Origin: Bacteroidales bacterium
Lineage (GTDB): Bacteria > Bacteroidota > Bacteroidia > Bacteroidales > F082
Direction: 5' to 3'
Assembly (NCBI GenBank): GCA_017466405.1
Contig: JAFTUF010000013.1
Coordinates: 1 to 64,000 of the forward strand
Length of the DNA stretch: 64,000 nt
A program made the translations under genes and the position numbers. The notes beneath the pieces were generated by a model, which was not told the DNA's origin, did no database searches, and saw only the letters and a list, made by a program, of their open reading frames with translations. This document shows positions 25,929-34,888 of this stretch, piece after piece. Each line of letters begins with the position of its first letter. Position 1 is the stretch's first letter.

Positions 25929-26666
25929 ATGCTTATGAGAATGCGGAATTATATATCAATGTCAATCATCTTCTTATGCTTCTGTTTTTCTTGCCAAAAT
26001 AATGTTGACAAGTCTCAAAAGATTTGGTTACATCGTGCTAATGATATTGAGAAAGCTCAATATTTTCAAGATAAATATTCAGGTCTGGAAATAGATATTA
26101 CGTTCGTCGATTCATTGCAGACGTTTCTCGTTCTTCATGGCGGAGGTCATGTGGAACTCAGTCCTATCACTCTCGAACAATGGTTTGATGAAATATGGAC
26201 AGCAAAACAAATGAATTTGTGGTTGGATTTTAAGAATCTTAATAACAATAATAAAGTTGCTGCTCTGAATGAACTCAATCGCCTTTGTTCAAAATATAAG
26301 GTAAAAAAAGGAAACTTTATCGTAGAAAGTTGGAATGCAAGCTGCCTTACCGCATATAAAAACGCTGGCTTCCAGGTGAGTTTCTACATCCCTAATTTCA
26401 AGCCACAATCAGTGTCTAAGACTGAATTGCAGAAACAAACCGACAAAATCCGTAGAATAATTTCTGAAAATAATTTAACAACTATCTCGGGTTACTATTA
26501 CCAATACCAATATATGAGAGACTCTTTCCCCGACAAAGATGTGCTTATTTGGTATCATTTGAGTGATACGAATATTAGAAATGAATATATACAAATTGCA
26601 AATGCTGATCCAAAAGTGAAAGTCCTTCTCGTAGCCGAAGAAGTGCCAGCTGATTATATAGATTGA
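25929..26666 (+). CDS. GDPD/menorin-like lipoprotein, first gene of sulfatase cluster
   Basis: Lipoprotein with lipobox FCFSC after a short hydrophobic stretch. The mature part has IWLHRANDIEKAQ, YSGLEIDITF, FLVLHGG and NLWLDFKNL, which match the His, Glu-x-Asp, His and Asp/Lys layout of the PLC-like phosphodiesterase (GDPD, FAM151/menorin) superfamily. Homologous to the lipoprotein at 34077-34811 on the other side of the three sulfatase-fold genes (both have GLE-D and DFKNL). I infer a periplasmic role in hydrolysing or modifying phosphoglycerol groups; the family assignment is by motif, without a search. 245 aa; alternative starts at 25935 and 25941. Confidence 0.65.
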   Translation: MLMRMRNYISMSIIFLCFCFSCQNNVDKSQKIWLHRANDIEKAQYFQDKYSGLEIDITFVDSLQTFLVLHGGGHVELSPITLEQWFDEIWTAKQMNLWLDFKNLNNNNKVAALNELNRLCSKYKVKKGNFIVESWNASCLTAYKNAGFQVSFYIPNFKPQSVSKTELQKQTDKIRRIISENNLTTISGYYYQYQYMRDSFPDKDVLIWYHLSDTNIRNEYIQIANADPKVKVLLVAEEVPADYID

Positions 26667-26691
26667 TGTTAAAGTGATAAAGAAATTGAAA

Positions 26692-29142
26692 ATGAATAAT
26701 ATAAAAAATGGAATAAAAGAATGGATACATCTCAACATATTGTTATTGTTGTTGATGTTTGTCGTAAGAATTTTTTTCTTCATCGAAACTACTACGAGAA
26801 TCGATGTTTCTGTTTCTCAATTTCTTAATGTTTTCCTAGGATTTAAATATGATTTGTTATTAGCATCTCATATCATTGCTTGGGCTTCTCTTGTTTTCTT
26901 AATTTTCTATTACTTTTTCCCGAAAACAACAGTCAAAATTTATAAGGTTTTAATCTTTACTTACGCAATAATCTCGACACTTTTAACCGAATATTTCTGT
27001 AATCTGACGATGCCTTTAGACCACGTCATTTTTGCATATTCTGTTGAAAGTTTGAAAGCTACTATTTCTTCATCTTCTTCATTTTCAATCATTCCGATTC
27101 TATATATCGCAGTATCGATATTTATTTTCGTAATAATATCACGTTTTTGGAAAAAGGTTAAGATTAATAATATCGTAGCATATATTATTCTTGGAATATC
27201 CATAATTATTTCTATTTCATTTAATTATGGAAAGATTATAAGAGAAGAACATTTTGTTGACACTCACGCAGAATTTATCTTGGCCACTAATCAGCCTTCA
27301 TATTCTGTGATTAAAATCTACGATTATTTGACAAAGGAAGATAATGGAGAAAAGTCGGGATTTGAAATCATTGAAGAAGCGACGAAGTCTTATCAAGAGC
27401 TTAACGGTCAGTTTGATTATCCTTATCTTGATTATCCTTTTTATAGAAAAGCTGATTATCAAGATGTTTTAGGAGAGTTTATGAATAAGCCGGAAAATGG
27501 TGAGATGCCGAATTTTGTCTTTATCATAGCGGAAAGCTTCGGACAATGCTTGACCGGCGTTGAAGATCCGTCGGTTTCGTTCACTCCATATATCGACAGT
27601 CTGAAAAATGAAAGTCTCTATTGGAGAAACTGTCTGTCGGCGACGGAAAGAACGTTTGGAGTTCTGCCGACAATCTTCGCCTCCACGCCGCACGGGAAAA
27701 AGGGTTTCGCCTATAGATATTATCCAATAACGCCTCATAATTCTTTGTTAAAAGATTTTAAGAAAAATAATTACGACATTTCTTATTATTATGGATGTTA
27801 CCGTGATCTTGACAGATATGACAAATTCTTGAAAACCAATGAAGTTGAAAAGATTTTTATTCCAGAACAAGGTAATGTAGATGAGGAAATCTACAACCTT
27901 ATGCGTGAAAACAACAGATGGGGAATCGATGATAAAGAATTGTTCGATATTTTGGTAAAATACAGACAATCAGCGAATAACGACAAACCTTTCGTTGACA
28001 TTGTGATGACTTTAAGTACTCATGAACCTTTTATCATTCTGGAAGGACAGGAAAAATATGAGCAGAAAGCAAGAGAGATTTTTGAAAAAGCAAATGTTAA
28101 AAATACTAAAGAGAAGAACATTATTCAGAAGAATATGAACGTGTATGCTTGCTATCTGTATATGGATGAATGTATTAACGAACTCATCAATTCATACAAA
28201 GAGATGGGAAAATACGACAACACGATTTTCATCATCACTGGAGACCACAGAATGGGAATGCTGAATACTGGCAGCACGCTTCGTTCTTTCAATGTGCCTC
28301 TTTTGATACATTCGCCATTACTTAATAAAAATAAACAAATGGACGCTGTCGTATCGCATTACGATATAACTCCGACGATAAACGCGTATCTGTCAAACAA
28401 TTTTGATTATCAAGTCGATGAATACTGCCATTGGTTGGGACATTCGTTGGATACCGTCAAGGAATTCAGAAATAAAGTAACTCAGGCTTTTATGCTCAAT
28501 AACAGAGATGTCGTCAATTATATTCACGGAGAGTATTTTCTCTCCAGAAGCAAATTATATGAAATTGACAGCGATTTATGTCTGTCATTGATTAAAGATG
28601 AGTCTAAATATCAAGAACTTAAAAAAGAATTAGACGAATATAATATGATAAGCGCGTATGCTGTCGAGGCAAATTTCTTAAATAGCGAAGGCGAATCTAA
28701 TTTCGTTGATGTTGCTGAATATCATTTCGATATAGACAATACCTCCGATAAGGTTTTTAATAAGTTGACAGCAGATTCGTTAGATAACAAATTCGTTTAT
28801 TTTGATGAAAAGCGAGAATATATTTCATTATATCCTTATTACGAAGTAAAAGACGACTATGCAAAATATATCGTCTCTGTTTCTTTTGATTTACAATCAT
28901 ATACAGACAAGAAGTTGCCCTTGTTAGTCTATTCAATCGGTGATTTTAATAAATCGGTTCCTCTTGTGTCGTTGCAGAACGAAAGTCTCAACACAGGAGA
29001 AATAGAACATTTTGTAAATAGAATAGTAATCGATGGTAACGACAGTTTCAAAGGTGAGAAATTGAAAATATATTTCAGAAATTCATCAAAAACATCAATG
29101 ATGTTCGATAATATTAAAGTACTTATCAAAGCAAGCAGATAA
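26692..29142 (+). CDS. LtaS-like sulfatase-fold phosphoglycerol transferase (paralogue 1)
   Basis: Inner-membrane enzyme with five N-terminal helices (about residues 10-185) and a large periplasmic alkaline-phosphatase-superfamily domain (about 265-610). Active-site features: FVFIIAESFGQ (metal Glu), CLSATERTFGVLPTIFAS with the candidate nucleophile Thr, metal-binding IITGDHRMG and VVSHYDITPT. A C-terminal beta-rich domain of about 150 residues ends the protein. LtaS/MdoB relatives transfer glycerol phosphate from phosphatidylglycerol to a glycan or lipid; the acceptor here is unknown. ATG 26692 is preferred over GTG 26674. It is longer than typical LtaS (about 650 aa). Confidence 0.8.
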   Translation: MNNIKNGIKEWIHLNILLLLLMFVVRIFFFIETTTRIDVSVSQFLNVFLGFKYDLLLASHIIAWASLVFLIFYYFFPKTTVKIYKVLIFTYAIISTLLTEYFCNLTMPLDHVIFAYSVESLKATISSSSSFSIIPILYIAVSIFIFVIISRFWKKVKINNIVAYIILGISIIISISFNYGKIIREEHFVDTHAEFILATNQPSYSVIKIYDYLTKEDNGEKSGFEIIEEATKSYQELNGQFDYPYLDYPFYRKADYQDVLGEFMNKPENGEMPNFVFIIAESFGQCLTGVEDPSVSFTPYIDSLKNESLYWRNCLSATERTFGVLPTIFASTPHGKKGFAYRYYPITPHNSLLKDFKKNNYDISYYYGCYRDLDRYDKFLKTNEVEKIFIPEQGNVDEEIYNLMRENNRWGIDDKELFDILVKYRQSANNDKPFVDIVMTLSTHEPFIILEGQEKYEQKAREIFEKANVKNTKEKNIIQKNMNVYACYLYMDECINELINSYKEMGKYDNTIFIITGDHRMGMLNTGSTLRSFNVPLLIHSPLLNKNKQMDAVVSHYDITPTINAYLSNNFDYQVDEYCHWLGHSLDTVKEFRNKVTQAFMLNNRDVVNYIHGEYFLSRSKLYEIDSDLCLSLIKDESKYQELKKELDEYNMISAYAVEANFLNSEGESNFVDVAEYHFDIDNTSDKVFNKLTADSLDNKFVYFDEKREYISLYPYYEVKDDYAKYIVSVSFDLQSYTDKKLPLLVYSIGDFNKSVPLVSLQNESLNTGEIEHFVNRIVIDGNDSFKGEKLKIYFRNSSKTSMMFDNIKVLIKASR

Positions 29143-29144
29143 AA

Positions 29145-31559
29145 ATGAAAAGAAATTTAGAATCGATAAAAACGTTTTTTACATTATCAATATGCTTTAT
29201 TGTATTATTGTTTTGTATAAAATTATTTGAATTGTTTATTGCGTCACCATCGGGAATAGGCTCCTTCACAGATCTTATTCTCAGTAATTTAACAGCGTCG
29301 CTATTTATATGTTTCTGCGTTTTTATTGTGCATAGCCTAATTTCTGTCTTCTCAAAGAAAGCGGCTTTATATGTAACATCTATATTATTTTCCATAATAT
29401 TGATTGCCGAATTCAGCTTGATATTCTATTATAAGACAACAGGTTTGCTGATGGGAAGAGAACTTTTGGAAAGACCTTTGTGGGAAACCATACATACTGT
29501 TAAAAGCGTACTGAATTTCTGGATGATAGCAGCGGCACTCTTGTTCATTGTCGGATTTGTCTTTGTTTCAATAAGAATTGTCAACAAACAACAGACAACA
29601 GACAACAGAATCCGTGCAAAGATCGCTTTAAGCCCAACAGTGATTTTCTTGGTTTTAATGATAGTTTCTGTTCCTTTGTTTTTCATATTGAAACCAAATC
29701 AGAATGCCAATTCTGTTAATAAAATCTGGTATTGTGTAAGTTCATGCATGACGAAAGAAACCGAAGATTTGGCGATAAGATTAGATAAAGAACTGATACA
29801 GAAATATAAAGAGATATTTCCTGAAAGAGACGTCATTGACGATCATTATCCTTTAGAAAGACCCTACGACAATAATAATGTCCTGGGGCCATATTTCGAA
29901 CGTAAAGATGTGAAGCCTGATATTGTTTTTATCATCATGGAGTCGTTGGGTTCAGACTTCTTCGGACAAAACAAGCTCGGTTACACTGTCACGCCGTTTT
30001 TGGATTCGCTTTCGAAGCATTCTCTTTTATGGACTAATTGTCTCTCAACGACGCCACGTAGCGCGGGAGTGCTTCCTGCAACGACGGCATCGGTACCGAA
30101 CGGACTGAAAGGATTCCAATTTGGAGATATGCCCGATCATAACTCATTATTTTCTATATTGAAACATAACTCATACAACACTAATGCTTTCTATGCCGGC
30201 GACTTTGCCTTCGACAGAGTTTATGATTATTTGGTGGTTCAAGAAACAGATTATATCTCGCCTTTCGCATACGAATGTTCGCAAAATAAAAAGAAAAACA
30301 ATTTCGATTATTCATCGTGGGGCTATCACGATGCGAAACTATACGAACGAGGTTTAAGTATAATAAATGCCAGAAAAGACAAGAATCCAGACTTTGATAT
30401 TTTTATTACAATATCTCAACATGAAAATGGATTGAAACTCAACACAAACAAAGAACTTCAGGATCATTATCATTCTAAGGCAGAAGAAATATTGTCGTCA
30501 ATTCCAAGCGACAAAAGGAAAGGTCTGCAAAACAAAAAAGGATTTATGGCGGCATTCCTTTATGGCGACGACGCCTTGAGATATTTCTTTAAAGAATATA
30601 ACGCGAAACGTAAAGATGACAACGTGATTTTTGTCATCACTGGCGACCATAGCCTGAATCTTTTGTATAGCAATCCGCTCAACGCTTATCATGTGCCGCT
30701 GATAATCTGGTCGCCGTTGCTGAAAGAAGCACAACATTTCCATTCTGTTGTCTCTCATAACGACATCGCACCTTCGCTGACAGCTTTGCTAAAAGAAAAC
30801 TTCGGACTTAATACTCCAAAAAATATTCATTGGGTATCAGATGGTTTAGACACAGCCGTTAATTTCAGAAGCAATCTGAAGACTTATTTTATCACGCCTT
30901 CTAATAAAACTACAAATTGTCTTTACGACAGTATTTTCTACATCGAGAAAAATAACGAAGACTTTTTGTATTTAGTTCAAGATGGTATGAAACTGAAGAA
31001 AATGAAAAACGATAGTCTTCTGAATCTGATGAAAGATAGAATGAATACGATGTTATATGTTGATAATTATACATACATGAATAATAAATTAACACAAACT
31101 CCAATAGTGCGGTCTAAGAACTACGAACTGCTCGAGTCTGTTACAGTAGATTCAGTTATTTGCCGAACCGGTGAAGAGAAACCAAGTGTAATGGAACGAC
31201 CTCTTGTTGATATATACTCAAAGACGATAGATCCAGGATATAGTGAAATCAAAGTGGTTATGACGGCAAAGATGAAATATACGGCTGACATAACATACGA
31301 CAAATTTGTACGACTTTCTATAAGATCGTCTAATGCGATATGGACGCCGGAGGTGATTTCCAAAAATATTATCGAAAAAGATTATAAGCCAGAGCAATGG
31401 TGTAATATCAGTGTCACAAAAGTGTTAAAATCTAATAACAAAGACAAGGATTCTAAGATAGATATTTATTTGAGACCTACTGGAGATGATTATCTATGGA
31501 ATCCGGAACATAGTGTTACGTTAAAAGATATCAACATAAAGATCTTAGGTGTAAAATAA
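29145..31559 (+). CDS. LtaS-like sulfatase-fold enzyme (paralogue 2)
   Basis: Closely related to the next gene: five N-terminal helices with FSKKAALYVTS and GLLMGRELLERPLWET, then the catalytic domain VFIIMESLGSDFFG, CLSTTPRSAGVLPATTAS, FVITGDHSLNLL and VVSHNDIAPS. The nucleophile position is Ser where paralogue 1 has Thr. Between helices four and five is an in-frame interspersed repeat (29578-29610, residues NKQQTTDNR). A C-terminal beta-rich domain ends in YLWNPEHSVTLKDI. Two bases separate it from paralogue 1, so translation is coupled. 804 aa. Confidence 0.8.
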   Translation: MKRNLESIKTFFTLSICFIVLLFCIKLFELFIASPSGIGSFTDLILSNLTASLFICFCVFIVHSLISVFSKKAALYVTSILFSIILIAEFSLIFYYKTTGLLMGRELLERPLWETIHTVKSVLNFWMIAAALLFIVGFVFVSIRIVNKQQTTDNRIRAKIALSPTVIFLVLMIVSVPLFFILKPNQNANSVNKIWYCVSSCMTKETEDLAIRLDKELIQKYKEIFPERDVIDDHYPLERPYDNNNVLGPYFERKDVKPDIVFIIMESLGSDFFGQNKLGYTVTPFLDSLSKHSLLWTNCLSTTPRSAGVLPATTASVPNGLKGFQFGDMPDHNSLFSILKHNSYNTNAFYAGDFAFDRVYDYLVVQETDYISPFAYECSQNKKKNNFDYSSWGYHDAKLYERGLSIINARKDKNPDFDIFITISQHENGLKLNTNKELQDHYHSKAEEILSSIPSDKRKGLQNKKGFMAAFLYGDDALRYFFKEYNAKRKDDNVIFVITGDHSLNLLYSNPLNAYHVPLIIWSPLLKEAQHFHSVVSHNDIAPSLTALLKENFGLNTPKNIHWVSDGLDTAVNFRSNLKTYFITPSNKTTNCLYDSIFYIEKNNEDFLYLVQDGMKLKKMKNDSLLNLMKDRMNTMLYVDNYTYMNNKLTQTPIVRSKNYELLESVTVDSVICRTGEEKPSVMERPLVDIYSKTIDPGYSEIKVVMTAKMKYTADITYDKFVRLSIRSSNAIWTPEVISKNIIEKDYKPEQWCNISVTKVLKSNNKDKDSKIDIYLRPTGDDYLWNPEHSVTLKDINIKILGVK
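29578..29610 (+). repeat. CAACAGA-type repeat inside coding sequence
   Basis: ACAAACAACAGACAACAGAC plus AACAG, the reverse complement of the GTTGTCTGTTGTC family, read in frame as a hydrophilic loop. Confidence 0.75.
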
Positions 31560-31566
31560 TAATTAT

Positions 31567-33975
31567 ATGAAGAAATATTTAGAATCAATAAAATCATTCT
31601 TACCAATAGCAATATGTTTCATTATTGTCATTTTCTGTGTAAAATGTTTTGAACTTTTTACGTCAGATTCTGTATCAATAAGTCATATTTTAGAAATGAT
31701 CTATAGTAACCTTGTTCTGTCTTTGGTTATAAGTTTTCTTATCTTAATAATTTTTAATTTAATTTCTCTTTTTTCAAAGAAAGCCGCTTTTTATACATCT
31801 TCTGTTCTTTTTGCGATAATTGTCATTTCAGAGATCGGGCTAATTTTCTATCATAATTCAACGGGACTTATGATGGGACGCGAGTTGATAGAAAGACCAT
31901 TTTGGGAAACAGTTGCCACTGTAAAGAGTACGCTGAATTTCTGGATGATAGCAGCAGCCATACTGCTTATTGTCGGATTTGTTTTTATAAATATTGTAGC
32001 CGCTCAAAGTTCAAAGTTCAAGGCTCAGAGCCCAACTATGATTCTCCTGATTTTAATGTTAGTTTCGATACCTTCATTTATTATTATCAAGCCTGTTCAG
32101 AATGAAAGTGTTGTCAATAAGATATGGTATTGCTTCTATTCTTGTTTTTTAGATGAGGATGCTGATAATGCTGACATAAGCATATCGAGATTAAATTTTG
32201 AGAATGAAAAGATTGAAAGATATAAGGCATTATATCCACAAAGAGAAATAGTTGATAATGAATATCCTTTGGAAAGAAATGATAATATTGACAATGTTCT
32301 TGGCAAATATTTCTGTGAATCAGAAATTAAACCTAATATTGTCTTCATCGTTGTAGAATCTTTAGGTGCTGATTTGTTTGGTGTTAATGAATATGGATAT
32401 ACATTCACACCGTTTTTAGATTCTTTGTCGCAACATTCTCTGTTATGGACCAATTGTTTGTCAACGACCCCGCGTAGTTTCGGCATCGTGCCGTCTATGA
32501 CGAGTTCCGTTCCGCACGGAACGAGAGGATTTCAATTTGGAGATATGCCCGAGCATAATTCCTTGCTCAGTATATTGAAAAACAATGGGTACGAGACAAG
32601 TGCGTTTTATGCAGGAAATTTCTCCTTCGACAAAGTCTATGATTATCTTATTGCAGAGAAGATAGATTATCTGTCGCCTTTCTATGAGGAATCGATGAAA
32701 AAGGAAAACAAGAAATACGACTTTACTTATTGGGGATATCAAGACAAGGTGATGTTGGATAAAAGTGCTGAAATAATAAGTCGACGTAACAAAGACAAAT
32801 CGTATTTTGATTTGTTGATAACTATCTCTCAACATGATAACAGACTTAAACTTCACGATAAGAATAAAGTAGATGCCTATAACGATAAGGTAGCTAAGAT
32901 TATCTCTTCTATGCCTGAGGAGGAGCAAATCAGGTATAATGAGATAAGCGGGCATCTCGCTGCTATGATGTATGGCGATGATGCTGTAAAAGATTTTGTT
33001 AGGAATTATTCAGAATTATATCAAGATGGCAATTATATTTTTGTCATTACCGGTGATCATAGTCTGAATTTGAAGCCAGATCATCCTTTAGATGCCTTCC
33101 ACGTGCCTTTGATTATCTGGTCGCCTATGCTGAGAAAAACGAATCATTTCAAATCTGTTGTCTCTCACAACGATATTGTACCTTCTCTCAACGCTCTACT
33201 CCGCGATAATTTTAACCTTACAACGCCAAGTGAAATACATTGGGTGAGCGATGGATTAGATATGAGTAAGTCATTCCGTTGTGATATAAAGACTTGCTTC
33301 TTACGATATACAAGAAGTATCTATGATGGAATTTTTGAGAATTATTATTACACTTTTGAGAAAGACAACAAGAAAGCATATCTCATAAAAGACAATCTCG
33401 AACTTGAAGAGATAGACAATAAATCTATAATCAATGAGATAGATGCTAAATTCAAGAGTCTTGTCTATGTAGATAATTACACTTATTCGAATAATAAGAT
33501 AACGAAGAATCCTATCTTCCCACATCAGACATTCGACACGATAAAAGAAGTAGTGATAGATTCGATTTATTGTAGCTCGGGACCTGAGAAACCGAGTGTT
33601 AAGAAACCTAAGGCTGTCAGGATTTTATCTGCCGACATTGAACCAAGATATGATGAAGTGAAAGTCGTTATGACAGCTGATGTCATGTTTACCGGCAATG
33701 TGTGGCAAGACCAGTTCATAAATCTCGGCATAAATTTCACTCACGATAAGAATCAGAAGATTACCAGTTTGGATAATATTTCGAAGAGTTTTGTTGAAAG
33801 AAATTATTACAAAAATCAATGGATAAATCTTGAATTCGTTAAGATTTATTCTGTTAGAGGTTTTAAAGATAACAAGCTTGAGATTTATTTAGAACCAACA
33901 AAGAAAGACTTTATGTGGAATCCTGAACATAGCATCTTGTTAAAAAATATTAACATTATGATATTAGGAAGTTAG
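31567..33975 (+). CDS. LtaS-like sulfatase-fold enzyme (paralogue 3)
   Basis: Same architecture as paralogue 2, with near-identical blocks (FSKKAAFYTSS, GLMMGRELIERPFWET, LNFWMIAAAILLIVGFVF). Catalytic blocks: FIVVESLGADLFG, CLSTTPRSFGIVPSMTSS, FVITGDHSLNL, VVSHNDIVPS. The loop between helices four and five is again an interspersed-type repeat, but of a different family (32005-32035, residues QSSKFKAQSP). Seven bases after paralogue 2; last gene of the operon. Phosphoglycerol transfer is inferred from the family. 802 aa. Confidence 0.8.
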   Translation: MKKYLESIKSFLPIAICFIIVIFCVKCFELFTSDSVSISHILEMIYSNLVLSLVISFLILIIFNLISLFSKKAAFYTSSVLFAIIVISEIGLIFYHNSTGLMMGRELIERPFWETVATVKSTLNFWMIAAAILLIVGFVFINIVAAQSSKFKAQSPTMILLILMLVSIPSFIIIKPVQNESVVNKIWYCFYSCFLDEDADNADISISRLNFENEKIERYKALYPQREIVDNEYPLERNDNIDNVLGKYFCESEIKPNIVFIVVESLGADLFGVNEYGYTFTPFLDSLSQHSLLWTNCLSTTPRSFGIVPSMTSSVPHGTRGFQFGDMPEHNSLLSILKNNGYETSAFYAGNFSFDKVYDYLIAEKIDYLSPFYEESMKKENKKYDFTYWGYQDKVMLDKSAEIISRRNKDKSYFDLLITISQHDNRLKLHDKNKVDAYNDKVAKIISSMPEEEQIRYNEISGHLAAMMYGDDAVKDFVRNYSELYQDGNYIFVITGDHSLNLKPDHPLDAFHVPLIIWSPMLRKTNHFKSVVSHNDIVPSLNALLRDNFNLTTPSEIHWVSDGLDMSKSFRCDIKTCFLRYTRSIYDGIFENYYYTFEKDNKKAYLIKDNLELEEIDNKSIINEIDAKFKSLVYVDNYTYSNNKITKNPIFPHQTFDTIKEVVIDSIYCSSGPEKPSVKKPKAVRILSADIEPRYDEVKVVMTADVMFTGNVWQDQFINLGINFTHDKNQKITSLDNISKSFVERNYYKNQWINLEFVKIYSVRGFKDNKLEIYLEPTKKDFMWNPEHSILLKNINIMILGS
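32005..32035 (+). repeat. TCAAAGTTCAAAG-type repeat inside coding sequence
   Basis: CTCAAAGTTCAAAGTTCAAG and GCTCAGAGCC read in frame in paralogue 3 at the loop position where paralogue 2 carries another repeat type. Confidence 0.7.
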
Positions 33976-34076
33976 ATTAGATATGAAAATCTGAAAAACT
34001 GAAAATTATGGTATAATTGTCAAAAATGCCTGAGTTGAAATTTTCTCAGTTTTTCAATTTTCTAACTTCTCAGTTT

Positions 34077-34811
34077 CTAAAAAATATCAGGAGTTGGGTA
34101 GTCAACGAGAACGACTTTCACGCTTTTATTGTTACATAATTCTTTTGTAAACTCCACATTTTCAGGAGTGAAATCCTTAGGCGTATCCCAGAAATGAATA
34201 TTCTGTTCTGGGAAGCTATCGCACAAAAAAGGATACATGCTATATTCGCAGCTTATAGCGTCGGGATTCAGTTCTTTAATTTGATTCCTAATCATTTTCG
34301 CTAAATAGACGGAATCTTTATGCTCCTTTCTTTTCCAATATTTTATGTTCTCGACCCACAGCAAGGTGCGGAATCCGTTTTCCTTAACAGTCTTAAGAAC
34401 TTTTAAGTTTTTACTCTCGACGAAAGCATTCGCCTTAATTCCATATTTTTCATCCAAAGAATTTAAGATTTTCATTGCCTGCTCGACATTTTTTTCTGAC
34501 AGATTCTTGAAATCAATCCAGTAATTCATCTTTTCTGGTTTTTTAAGAATTGACAGCCATTCGTCTAGAGTCAGGTTTTTGGAAGTATCGGCGACGACGC
34601 GTCCCACGTAAATGTCATTCTTCTCCTGTGAATAAATTACATCGACTTCGAGTCCATCGAAGATGTCTTCATATTTCTGCGCGTCATATTTAGAATAAAC
34701 GCCATGCTTCCAGACTTTTGAGTCGGGATATTGGAAACCAGCGACATCTTCTTTTCTATCACATGAGAACAAAGCGATAAATATCAGCGATAACAATAAA
34801 AATTTTCTCAT
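34077..34811 (-). CDS. GDPD/menorin-like lipoprotein, convergent end of sulfatase cluster
   Basis: Lipobox IALFSC with acylated Cys about residue 17. Homologous to the lipoprotein at 25929: VWKHGVYSKYDAQKY, FDGLEVDVIY, LTLDEWLSIL, MNYWIDFKNLSEK and a C-terminal VKVVLVDYP. The first His and the Glu-x-Asp are retained, but the second His seen in FLVLHGG of the paralogue is replaced (DIYVGRVV), so activity may be lost or changed. Transcribed towards the sulfatase operon from the -7 box at 34834-34841. 244 aa. The convergent gap (33976-34076) holds only degenerate CTGAAAAACTGAAAA / TCTCAGTTTTTCA repeat sequence. Confidence 0.62.
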   Translation of the reverse strand: MRKFLLLSLIFIALFSCDRKEDVAGFQYPDSKVWKHGVYSKYDAQKYEDIFDGLEVDVIYSQEKNDIYVGRVVADTSKNLTLDEWLSILKKPEKMNYWIDFKNLSEKNVEQAMKILNSLDEKYGIKANAFVESKNLKVLKTVKENGFRTLLWVENIKYWKRKEHKDSVYLAKMIRNQIKELNPDAISCEYSMYPFLCDSFPEQNIHFWDTPKDFTPENVEFTKELCNNKSVKVVLVDYPTPDIF

Positions 34812-34833
34812 AATCTCGATGAATCTATTTCTG

Positions 34834-34841
34834 CAAAAATA
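34834..34841 (-). promoter_or_regulatory. -7 box (TATTTTTG) for the convergent lipoprotein
   Basis: Exact consensus on the minus strand, 22 bases before the start at 34811. Confidence 0.5.
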
Positions 34842-34864
34842 TTATTTTTCACGATAAAAATAGA

Positions 34865-34872
34865 TATATTTG
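34865..34872 (+). promoter_or_regulatory. -7 box (TATATTTG) for prolyl oligopeptidase
   Basis: Exact consensus 16 bases before the ATG at 34889. Confidence 0.55.
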
Positions 34873-34888
34873 CAAATAAAATCATACT

